The notes under the pieces: generated by a model
The model's input: only the letters and a program-made list of their open reading frames with translations
The model's database searches: none
Told to the model about the DNA's origin: nothing
Translations under genes and position numbers: made by a program
Source: an uncultured Anaerococcus sp.
GTDB taxonomy: Bacteria; Bacillota; Clostridia; Tissierellales; Peptoniphilaceae
Reading direction: 5' to 3'
Assembly: GCF_943912825.1 (NCBI RefSeq)
Contig: NZ_CALTUX010000037.1
Location: forward strand, 1-17,030
DNA length: 17,030 nt
Shown here: piece after piece, positions 8,758 to 15,187 of the stretch
How positions within the stretch are numbered: the first letter of the stretch is position 1
Layout: each line of letters starts with the position of its first letter

Positions 8758-8934
8758 ATGGTAGAAAATATAAAAAAATTTAAGATGTTCGCAATATTCG
8801 GGATAATATTGATGGGTATTGGTTCATTTATTAGTTGCTTATCAACTGTTGATTTATATAGGAATCTTGGCACAGGGGTTCTTGTAATTGGTTTAGTACT
8901 ATCAATTATAGGCTTTTACAAATGGAGACCTTGA
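8758..8934 (+). CDS. Small two-helix membrane protein, 58 residues, unknown function
   Basis: This short frame has a proper ribosome binding site (TAGGAG overlapping the permease stop) and begins 9 bases after that stop. The product has a basic N-terminus (KKFK), a hydrophobic helix at about residues 11-28, a short polar turn (TVDLYRN), a second helix at about 38-53, and an aromatic/basic end (FYKWRP). This is the pattern of a small inner-membrane hairpin protein. Its stop overlaps the start of the deaminase (TGATG), so it is translationally coupled on the 3' side. Codon use matches the permease and deaminase. I do not recognise a family. Position suggests an accessory to the permease, but that is inference only. 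Confidence 0.7.
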   Translation: MVENIKKFKMFAIFGIILMGIGSFISCLSTVDLYRNLGTGVLVIGLVLSIIGFYKWRP

Positions 8935-9413
8935 TGAATATTGACTATTGTAAACTTCTTAAAGAAGCTAATCAAATAGCAAAAAAATCTGTTGAAAATG
9001 GTAATAATCCATTTGGAGCTATTCTAGTTGATGAAGCTGGAAATATACTGTTAGAATCCGGTAATCTTGAGAAAACATTAGGTGTTGCAACTGCACATGC
9101 TGAATTAAAGTTATGTGAAATGGCTTCAAAAAAATATGATAAAGAGTTTTTAAGGACAACAACTCTTGTTACAACTGCAGAGCCTTGTGCAATGTGCTCT
9201 GGAGCAATATATTGGACAGGAATTGGGAGAGTAGTTTATGGAATAAGTGAAGTTGATCTTAAAATACTTACCGGTGAAGACTTAAGAAATCCTACAATGT
9301 CTCTTGATTGTAGGAAAGTACTTAGTTCTGGACAACATGAAATAAAAGTAGTTGGTCCAATCGATGATGTAAAAGATGAAATAATCCAAATACATAAAGA
9401 ATTTTGGAAATAA
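8934..9413 (+). CDS. Nucleobase/nucleoside deaminase of the cytidine deaminase fold
   Basis: A 159-residue zinc deaminase of the GuaD/TadA/yeast-cytosine-deaminase type, which hydrolyses an exocyclic amino group from a base. The zinc site is complete: His55-Ala56-Glu57 (His ligand and catalytic Glu) and PCAMC with Cys85 and Cys88. The start was set at 8934 instead of the in-frame ATG at 8922, because GGAGA (8924-8928) is correctly spaced for 8934 and would overlap the earlier ATG; it also gives a TGATG overlap with the small gene upstream. Guanine is a plausible substrate given the xanthine dehydrogenase downstream, but cytosine, isocytosine or adenine-type substrates cannot be excluded. A tRNA deaminase is less likely in this context. 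Codon use resembles the preceding permease. Confidence 0.88.
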   Translation: MNIDYCKLLKEANQIAKKSVENGNNPFGAILVDEAGNILLESGNLEKTLGVATAHAELKLCEMASKKYDKEFLRTTTLVTTAEPCAMCSGAIYWTGIGRVVYGISEVDLKILTGEDLRNPTMSLDCRKVLSSGQHEIKVVGPIDDVKDEIIQIHKEFWK

Positions 9414-9426
9414 ACAAGGAGAAATT

Positions 9427-10806
9427 ATGCAAAAAAATACAACTGGCCCCGTATCAAAATCTTTATTTGATTTAGATGGTAAGCCTGATTTAAAGAAATC
9501 TTTTCCCATAGCCCTCCAGCATTTGCTAGCTATGATTGTAGGAAATACCCTTCCAGCAATCGTTTTGACAAATACTTTGGCTAACACTGACCATGCCCTT
9601 ACTGCGGCTCAGTCAATTTATCTAATCCAAGCGGGAATGTTTGTAGCAGCCCTTGCTACCTTCCTTCAGCTATATCCAATTATAAAACTAGGTCTTGGAT
9701 CTAGACTTCCAATGATAATGGGTGTATCCTTCGCTTATATTCCAGTTATTAACTCTGTTGCAGTTAAGTATGGGATTGGAGCAGTTTTTGCTTCACAAAT
9801 AGTAGGCGGCGTTATAGCCTTCCTTGTGGGAATGAATATCAAAAGACTTTACAAATTTTTCCCACCAATGGTCTCAGGTACTGTAGTTCTTACTATAGGT
9901 CTTTCCCTTTACTCAGTAGCCCTAAACTATATGGCGGGAGGAAATGGAAATCCTAACCAAGGTGCTATGGTTTATTGGATTGTAGCCCTTATTACCCTTG
10001 CTGTTGTTCTAATTTGTAACATGTTTGGTAAGGGCCTTGTAAAATTATCAGCTATCCTTATTGGTATTGTTGCAGGCTATATTGCATCTCTATTTTTCAA
10101 CATAGTTGACTTTTCTAAGCTTGCAGATGCAGCTTGGTTTACAGTTCCAAAAGTGATGCCTTTTAGCCTAGACTTCCACCTAGATGCTTGCATAACTATG
10201 GGTGTAATGTTTGTTGTAAACTCTATCCAAGCGGTAGGAGACTTCTCATCTACAACAACAGGTGGACTTGATAGACAACCAACAGAAAAAGAGCTTGAGG
10301 GTGGTATTAAGGCTTACGGTCTTACAAATATGGTATCCGCCTTCTTCGGTGGTCTTCCTACAGCTTCTTATTCACAAAACGTAGGTATAGTATCACTTAC
10401 AAAGGTAGTTTCAAGAGCAGTTCTTAGACTTACAGCTATCATGATTCTTATAGCAGGATTTATTCCTAAATTTGGTGCCCTAATGCTTTCTGTTCCACAA
10501 GCGGTAATAGGTGGTGCGACAGTAACAGTATTTGCCCAAATCACCATGAGTGGTATGAAGCTAATCACATCTGATGAAATGAGTGTTAGAAATGTGACTA
10601 TAACAGGTCTTGCTATAGCACTTGGTATGGGTATAACCCAAGTTAACCCAGTTGCCCTAGAGCAATTCCCACAATGGTTTAGAATGATATTTATATCTTC
10701 ACCTGTAGTAATGTCTACTCTAATAGTATTCTTCTTAAATATAATCTTACCAAAGAAGACCATAGAAGAAGAAGCTCGTGAAAGAGAAATGATGGATAAA
10801 GAATAA
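9427..10806 (+). CDS. NCS2-family xanthine/uracil-type permease
   Basis: A 459-residue NCS2 (nucleobase-ascorbate transporter) family symporter, most likely importing xanthine or uric acid for the xdh genes that follow. Family marks are the TM1 QH pair (Gln31-His32, in ALQHLLAMIVG), the TM8 block NSIQAVGDFSST (265-276), and the signature GGLPTASYSQNVGIV (308-322) with Gln317-Asn318. About 14 hydrophobic segments are present and the length is normal. At residue 268 there is Gln where XanQ of E. coli has an essential Glu (Glu272) by my hand alignment. AAGGAG (9416-9421) lies 5 bases before the ATG. A terminator follows directly, so this is probably the last gene of the first transcription unit. 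Codon use (many CTT, GCC) returns to that of the main operon. Confidence 0.92.
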   Translation: MQKNTTGPVSKSLFDLDGKPDLKKSFPIALQHLLAMIVGNTLPAIVLTNTLANTDHALTAAQSIYLIQAGMFVAALATFLQLYPIIKLGLGSRLPMIMGVSFAYIPVINSVAVKYGIGAVFASQIVGGVIAFLVGMNIKRLYKFFPPMVSGTVVLTIGLSLYSVALNYMAGGNGNPNQGAMVYWIVALITLAVVLICNMFGKGLVKLSAILIGIVAGYIASLFFNIVDFSKLADAAWFTVPKVMPFSLDFHLDACITMGVMFVVNSIQAVGDFSSTTTGGLDRQPTEKELEGGIKAYGLTNMVSAFFGGLPTASYSQNVGIVSLTKVVSRAVLRLTAIMILIAGFIPKFGALMLSVPQAVIGGATVTVFAQITMSGMKLITSDEMSVRNVTITGLAIALGMGITQVNPVALEQFPQWFRMIFISSPVVMSTLIVFFLNIILPKKTIEEEAREREMMDKE

Positions 10807-10813
10807 AATGCTT

Positions 10814-10850
10814 AACCCTTCAGTTTTAAAATTGGAGGGTTTTTCTATTT
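10814..10850 (+). terminator. Rho-independent terminator after the NCS2 permease
   Basis: Complementary arms AACCCTTCAG and TTGGAGGGTT (10814-10823 and 10832-10841, two G-U pairs) flank a TTTTAAAA loop and run into TTTCTATTT. It starts 7 bases after the permease stop, closing the ygeW-permease unit and separating it from xdhABC. Confidence 0.75.
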
Positions 10851-10924
10851 GAAAAAAATAAAAAACACTATAATTTTTTATGAAAATGTGATATATTTAT
10901 ACTAATAAGAGCCATTTAATTAAA
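10849..10924 (+). promoter_or_regulatory. Likely promoter region of xdhABC
   Basis: Because a terminator lies immediately upstream, xdhABC should have its own promoter here. A perfect TATAAT sits at 10869-10874, with TTGAAA at 10849-10854, but the 14-base spacer is shorter than the usual 16-18. A second possible -10 is TATACT (10898-10903), without a clear -35. A 10-bp palindrome TTTAATTAAA (10915-10924) lies just before the ribosome binding site. I saw no purine-riboswitch core. The exact promoter is unresolved. Confidence 0.35.
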
Positions 10925-10937
10925 GAAAGGAAATATA

Positions 10938-13232
10938 ATGTACGTAGGTAAAAAAGTCAAAAGGGTAGATGCTTTTGATAAGGTCACAGGTAGAGCCAAA
11001 TTTACAGAAGACCTTATTCCAAAAGATGCATATACTGCCAAGATCCTTCACTCTAATATTGCCCATGGTAGAGTTTTAAATATTGATATAAGCGAGGCTA
11101 TGAAGGTCGCAGGTGTTGTAAAGATTGTAACTTGCTTTGATGTGCCAAAAATTCAGTTTCCAACAGCAGGCCACCCTTGGTCTACAGAAAAGGAACGTCA
11201 AGATGTGGCAGATAGACATCTCTTAAATGAACATGTAAGATTTTACGGAGATGACATAGCTGTAGTCATTGGCAGGGACGAAGTAGCTTGCAAAAGAGCC
11301 TTAAAAAAGATTAAGGTTGAGTATGAAGAATATCCTGCAAACTTTGACCCAAAAGAAGCCATAAAAGATGTTAAAGTCCCAATTCATGATGAGTGTCCTG
11401 ACAATATCCTAAAGCATACCACAAATAACAGAGGTGATTTTGAAGAAGCAATAAAGGAAGAAGGCTTAATTAAAATTGAGGGAGATTATGAAACTCCAAT
11501 AATTTCCCATTCACATTTGGAAAATCCAGATGTTTATGCCTACGAAGAGGCAGGTAAGATTGTAGTTGTAGCTTCCACTCAGATTCCACACATAATTAGA
11601 AGAGTAATTGGCCAAGCCCTAGGCATAGGTTGGGGTAAGGTAAGGGTTATAAAACCATACATAGGGGGAGGTTTTGGAAATAAACAAGACGCGCTTTATG
11701 AGCCACTTTGTGCCTTCCTTACAACTCAAGTAGGTGGCCATCCTGTAAAGCTTCTTCCAACTAGAGAGGAGACTTTTGTTTCAACTAGGACAAGACATTC
11801 TATGAAAATCCACCTCGAATCTTATGTTAGAAAAAATGGTGATTATGTTGCAAGAAGAGTTGAAACCTACTCTAATGGTGGAGGATATGCTTCCCACGGT
11901 CATTCTATAGCAGCTAAAGGCCTTAACTGTTTTCATCAGTTATATCCTTGTGAAAATATCAAGGGCGATGCATACTCAGTTTATACAAATCTACCAACAG
12001 GCGGTGCTATGAGAGGCTATGGTATTCCTCAGGCTATGTTTGCCTATGAAGCCCACCAAGATGATATAGCCAAGGCTCTCGGCATGGATCCATTAGAATT
12101 AAGGCTTAGAAATGTAATGCCAAAGGGTTATGTCGATCCATTCTCACACAATGAAAATTATTACGATTCCTTTAGAGATTGCCTAAATAAAGGTGCTGAA
12201 GCCATGGACTATTATGGCAAGAAGGAAAAATATAAAAACCAAACCGGTAATATCAGGTATGGGGTAGGATGTGCTGTTTATTGGTACAATACAGGTGTTT
12301 TCCCAATATCACTTGAGTCCTCATCTTGTAGGATGATTGTAAATGAAGATGGGTCTATTCAGATGCAACTACCTGAAACAGAAATAGGTCAAGGTGCTGA
12401 TACTACCTTCACCCAAATGGCAGCTGACTGTCTTGGAATGAAAATAGAAGACATCCACATAATCTCAACCCAAGATACAGACGTATCACCATTTGGCCTA
12501 GGCGCTTACGCTTCCCGCCAAACCTATATGGCAAGTTTTTCTATAACAAAGACAGCCAAAGAACTAAAGGCAAAAATCCTAGATCAAGCTTATCTACAAA
12601 CAAGGATTACTCCAAATAACCTAGATATTGTAGACTCAAATATAGTTAGAAAAGAAGATGGTAGGATTCTTCTAACAATGGAAGAACTTGCGACAGAATC
12701 CCTTTACACTTTAAAAACCGAAAACCAACACATAACAGCAGAAACAACCCACACAGTAAGGACCAATGCCTACTCCTTTGGGGCAAGCTTTGCTGAAGTC
12801 AAGGTAGATATAAATCTTGCCAAAGTTGAAGTTCTAAAGCTTATAAATATCCACGATGCAGGTAAGATTATAAATCCACAGCTAGCAGAAGCCCAAGCCC
12901 ACGGAGGCATGAGTATGGCTGTAGGTTATGCCCTAACTGAAGAGATGAAATACAATGACAAGGGTAGGATTTTAAATGACAACCTCCTTGACTACAAGCT
13001 AGGAACTATAGCAGATACACCAGAATTTGAAGTCTACTTTGTAGAAAACCCTGAGCCAACATCACCATTTAATACCAAGTCCCTAGGAGAGCCACCAACA
13101 TGTTCTCCAGCCCCTGCAATAAGAAATGCAGTCCTAAATGCGACAGGTATTTCAGTAAATAAGATACCAATGACCCCACACGTCCTCTTCCCACTCTTTA
13201 AGGAAAATGGACTTATAGATAACGACTTATAA
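10938..13232 (+). CDS. xdhA: Xanthine dehydrogenase molybdenum-binding subunit XdhA
   Basis: The catalytic large subunit of a three-part molybdenum hydroxylase, 764 residues, which binds molybdopterin cofactor and hydroxylates purine rings. Residues 1-130 form the substrate-entry/hammerhead domain. GGGFGNKQ (243-250), MRGYGIPQ (358-365), TEIGQGADTT (481-490), GAYASRQTY (522-530) and KSLGEPP (714-720) are molybdopterin-binding or active-site blocks. Glu718 corresponds to the essential catalytic Glu (bovine Glu1261). Gln250 stands where the bovine enzyme has substrate-binding Glu802; E. coli XdhA also reads GGGFGNKQ as I recall it, so this is probably a subfamily trait. GAAAGGA (10925-10931) precedes the ATG. 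The first gene of a unit with xdhB and xdhC. Xanthine is the likely substrate, but related clusters act on other purines. No in-frame TGA is present in any of these subunits. Confidence 0.94.
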   Translation: MYVGKKVKRVDAFDKVTGRAKFTEDLIPKDAYTAKILHSNIAHGRVLNIDISEAMKVAGVVKIVTCFDVPKIQFPTAGHPWSTEKERQDVADRHLLNEHVRFYGDDIAVVIGRDEVACKRALKKIKVEYEEYPANFDPKEAIKDVKVPIHDECPDNILKHTTNNRGDFEEAIKEEGLIKIEGDYETPIISHSHLENPDVYAYEEAGKIVVVASTQIPHIIRRVIGQALGIGWGKVRVIKPYIGGGFGNKQDALYEPLCAFLTTQVGGHPVKLLPTREETFVSTRTRHSMKIHLESYVRKNGDYVARRVETYSNGGGYASHGHSIAAKGLNCFHQLYPCENIKGDAYSVYTNLPTGGAMRGYGIPQAMFAYEAHQDDIAKALGMDPLELRLRNVMPKGYVDPFSHNENYYDSFRDCLNKGAEAMDYYGKKEKYKNQTGNIRYGVGCAVYWYNTGVFPISLESSSCRMIVNEDGSIQMQLPETEIGQGADTTFTQMAADCLGMKIEDIHIISTQDTDVSPFGLGAYASRQTYMASFSITKTAKELKAKILDQAYLQTRITPNNLDIVDSNIVRKEDGRILLTMEELATESLYTLKTENQHITAETTHTVRTNAYSFGASFAEVKVDINLAKVEVLKLINIHDAGKIINPQLAEAQAHGGMSMAVGYALTEEMKYNDKGRILNDNLLDYKLGTIADTPEFEVYFVENPEPTSPFNTKSLGEPPTCSPAPAIRNAVLNATGISVNKIPMTPHVLFPLFKENGLIDNDL

Positions 13233-13242
13233 GGAGGATTAG

Positions 13243-14130
13243 ATGTACGATATAAAAGAAATAAAAGAAGCCTACTCCATAGATGAGGCTTGTAAGATAC
13301 TGGCAGATAATCCTGACTTTAAAGTCATAGCAGGAGGTACAGACCTTTTAGTAAAACTTAGAGAAGGGTCAATTGAAAGCCCAAAGCTTCTGTCAATTCA
13401 TTTGATAGATGACCTTAAAAAAATTACTATAGATAACAAGGGAAATATAGAAATAGGTGCCCTTGCTACTTTTACAGAAATAGCAGAAAACCCTATTATC
13501 AAAGAAAATCTGCCAGAGCTTGCAGAAGCAGTTCTTACAGCAGGCGGTCCACAGCTTAGAAATGCAGCTACAATTGGAGGCAATGTTTGTAACGCAGCCC
13601 CTTCTGCAGATTCTGCTCCGATGCTATTCTGCTTAGAAGCTAATGTAAATATAGTAAGTGCTGATGGAAATAGGTGCGTCCCTATAACAGAATTTTACCT
13701 AGGCCTTGGAAAAGTAGATTTAAAGGATAAGGAATTTGTAAAAAGTTTTACCATCACAAAAGACAAATACCAAGGCTATATAGGAAAATATTTTAAATAT
13801 GCCATGAGAAATGCCATGGATATAGCAACAAGCTCTTGTGCTACACTAGTTAAACTTGATGATGATTTAAAGATAGAAAAAATCAGGGCTTGCTACGGGG
13901 TTGCATCAGTAATCCCTGTTAGGGCCTATAAGGCAGAAGAAGAATTTGTTGGCAAAGTCTTAACAGAAGATAATATCAAAGCCTTTGCCAAACTTGCCCT
14001 TGAAGAACTATCACCTAGAGATTCTTGGAGAGCAAGCAAGGCTTTAAGGACTCAGATCTTATATGAAATATGCGTACGAAACCTAGAAGCTACCCTAACT
14101 GTTTACAAAGGAGGAAATGATGAAAATTAA
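13243..14130 (+). CDS. xdhB: Xanthine dehydrogenase FAD-binding subunit XdhB
   Basis: A 295-residue flavoprotein subunit that takes electrons from the 2Fe-2S clusters of XdhC and passes them to NAD+ or another acceptor. FAD-binding motifs are VIAGGTDLLVKLR (28-40) and ATIGGNVCNAAPSADSAP (109-126); a CO-dehydrogenase-flavoprotein-type C-terminal domain follows (about 180-285). Length matches E. coli XdhB (292). An excellent AAGGAGG site (13231-13237) overlaps the xdhA stop. Its 3' end overlaps the start of xdhC, which indicates coupled synthesis of the two small subunits. Confidence 0.94.
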   Translation: MYDIKEIKEAYSIDEACKILADNPDFKVIAGGTDLLVKLREGSIESPKLLSIHLIDDLKKITIDNKGNIEIGALATFTEIAENPIIKENLPELAEAVLTAGGPQLRNAATIGGNVCNAAPSADSAPMLFCLEANVNIVSADGNRCVPITEFYLGLGKVDLKDKEFVKSFTITKDKYQGYIGKYFKYAMRNAMDIATSSCATLVKLDDDLKIEKIRACYGVASVIPVRAYKAEEEFVGKVLTEDNIKAFAKLALEELSPRDSWRASKALRTQILYEICVRNLEATLTVYKGGNDEN

Positions 14131-14674
14131 ACATAGCAGGGAATATGGTCCCTTTGCTCCAAGAATAGATGAACTATCTGATATAGATCCTTCTTATAAG
14201 AGAGTAAGGTGTACCCTAAATGGCATACCAGTTGATAAGATGGTCGATACTAGGGCCAGCCTTACAGATTTTCTGAGAAATGACTTTGACCTTACATCAG
14301 TTAAGAAGGGGTGTGAGGTAGGAGAGTGCGGAGCTTGTTCTGTCTTAATAGATGGAAAGAGCGTTGACTCATGCCTATATCTAGCGATTTGGGCAGAAGG
14401 AAAAGACATTTGGACAACAGAAGGCCTTGTAGCAAGTGATGGTTCAATATCAATTATCCAACAAGCTTTCATAGACCAAGCTGCAGTCCAATGCGGCTTT
14501 TGTACACCAGGTTTTATAATCACAGCCACAGAGATAGTTGCCAGAGGCAAGAGATATGATAGAAGTGAGCTTAGAAAGCTTTTAGCAGGCAATATGTGTA
14601 GGTGCACAGGTTATGAAAATATCCTAAGAGCTGTTGAAGAAGCTATAGAGATAGAAATTAAGGCTAGGGCCTAG
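14120..14674 (+). CDS. xdhC: Xanthine dehydrogenase 2Fe-2S subunit XdhC
   Basis: A 184-residue iron-sulfur subunit that carries electrons from the molybdenum centre to the flavin. The plant-type 2Fe-2S cluster is bound by Cys65, 70, 73 and 85 (GCEVGECGAC...DSC); the second, helical-domain cluster by Cys125, 128, 160 and 162 (CGFC...CRC). All eight ligands are present. Two in-frame ATGs occur, at 14117 and 14120; I chose 14120 because GGAGG (14110-14114) is 5 bases from it and only 2 from the other. About 25 extra residues precede the ferredoxin fold compared with E. coli XdhC (159 residues), including PFAPRIDELSDIDPSYKR. The gene overlaps the end of xdhB, and a strong terminator follows. Confidence 0.94.
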   Translation: MKIKHSREYGPFAPRIDELSDIDPSYKRVRCTLNGIPVDKMVDTRASLTDFLRNDFDLTSVKKGCEVGECGACSVLIDGKSVDSCLYLAIWAEGKDIWTTEGLVASDGSISIIQQAFIDQAAVQCGFCTPGFIITATEIVARGKRYDRSELRKLLAGNMCRCTGYENILRAVEEAIEIEIKARA

Positions 14675-14698
14675 GTTTTAATAATTAAAAATAACAAG

Positions 14699-14745
14699 AA
14701 TCCCTTAGTCTGCTAGATTTATTCGACCAGGCTAAGGGATTTTTT
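14699..14745 (+). terminator. Strong rho-independent terminator after xdhC
   Basis: A 14-bp stem with one G-U pair (arms 14699-14712 and 14728-14741) encloses a 15-base loop and runs into six T's (14740-14745). It begins 24 bases after the xdhC stop and ends the purine locus. Confidence 0.88.
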
Positions 14746-14774
14746 GTGGCAAATAAATAATCTAATGGTATTAT
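14744..14774 (+). promoter_or_regulatory. Candidate extended -10 promoter for the envelope gene pair
   Basis: An extended -10 (TG at 14766-14767, then TATTAT at 14769-14774) lies about 50 bases before the next gene. The only -35-like box, TTGTGG (14744-14749), is 19 bases away and overlaps the terminator's T run. The placement after a terminator and before a new gene supports a promoter here; the exact boxes are uncertain. Confidence 0.4.
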
Positions 14775-14824
14775 GAAAGAGATTTTTACAAGCAATTACT
14801 TATCATAGGGAAGAGGATATATGG

Positions 14825-15187
14825 ATGGATTATAAAAAATATTTATCACATTTGGCAAGCCTTTGTCTAGGCCTAGTTGTTATTGGTCTTATTTATTCAT
14901 TTGCAAAGCCAAAGACAAAGTCTGTAACAAATTATAAAATTAATGAAGACCTTACTTATACTGGCATGACCTATAAGGATAAGTTTCAAGGTGAAGGTGT
15001 CCTTAAGACTAAGGATGGCTTGTTAAAGGCTAGCTTTGATGAGGGAAGACCTGTGGGAGATTTTGCCTATAAGGCTAGTGATTATTATTATTTTAAGGTT
15101 AAAGATCAGGTGATAATCAAATTTAAAGATGGAAAGACATACAAAAAAGCAGATGGCAAATGGGAGGAGATAGACAATGAAGGTTAA
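14825..15187 (+). CDS. Small membrane-anchored protein with MORN-like stretch
   Basis: A 120-residue protein with a short cytoplasmic N-terminus, one hydrophobic helix at about residues 9-26 (LASLCLGLVVIGLIYSF) followed by KPKTK, and a polar, Lys/Asp-rich outer part of about 90 residues. Residues 45-78 (YTGMTYKDKFQGEGVLKTKD and on) have the Tyr-Gly and Gly-x-Gly spacing of MORN-type repeats, and a second degenerate unit follows. GAGGA (14813-14817) lies 7 bases before the ATG; an ATG at 14821 is out of frame and stops at once. The last 11 bases overlap the start of the acyltransferase gene, so the two are translated together and probably act together at the cell surface. The family is uncertain, and function is unknown. 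Confidence 0.75.
   Translation: MDYKKYLSHLASLCLGLVVIGLIYSFAKPKTKSVTNYKINEDLTYTGMTYKDKFQGEGVLKTKDGLLKASFDEGRPVGDFAYKASDYYYFKVKDQVIIKFKDGKTYKKADGKWEEIDNEG

Noticed and set aside
8922..8936. ATG at 8922 as the start of the deaminase
   Set aside because: The GGAGA that would serve as ribosome binding site overlaps this codon; the ATG at 8934 is correctly spaced and forms a TGATG coupling with the upstream gene.
10368..10763. 131-residue minus-strand frame inside the NCS2 permease
   Set aside because: Shadow of a conserved membrane-protein gene; no ribosome binding site or family resemblance.
10851..10937. Purine riboswitch or other aptamer before xdhA
   Set aside because: The leader is only about 60-85 bases, almost pure A/T, and lacks the three-helix layout and conserved loop sequences of purine-type riboswitches.
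14194..14607. 137-residue minus-strand frame across xdhC
   Set aside because: Opposite a gene with all eight cluster-binding cysteines; no independent evidence of coding.
10938..14674. Selenocysteine-containing hydroxylase subunit
   Set aside because: All three xdh frames are open without in-frame TGA, and the usual conserved motifs are intact, so no recoding is needed; no selenium genes are seen in the window.
14773..14808. Possible 11-residue leader peptide (MKEIFTSNYLS)
   Set aside because: Its ATG overlaps the best -10 candidate, it has no ribosome binding site, and it shows no regulatory codon pattern.
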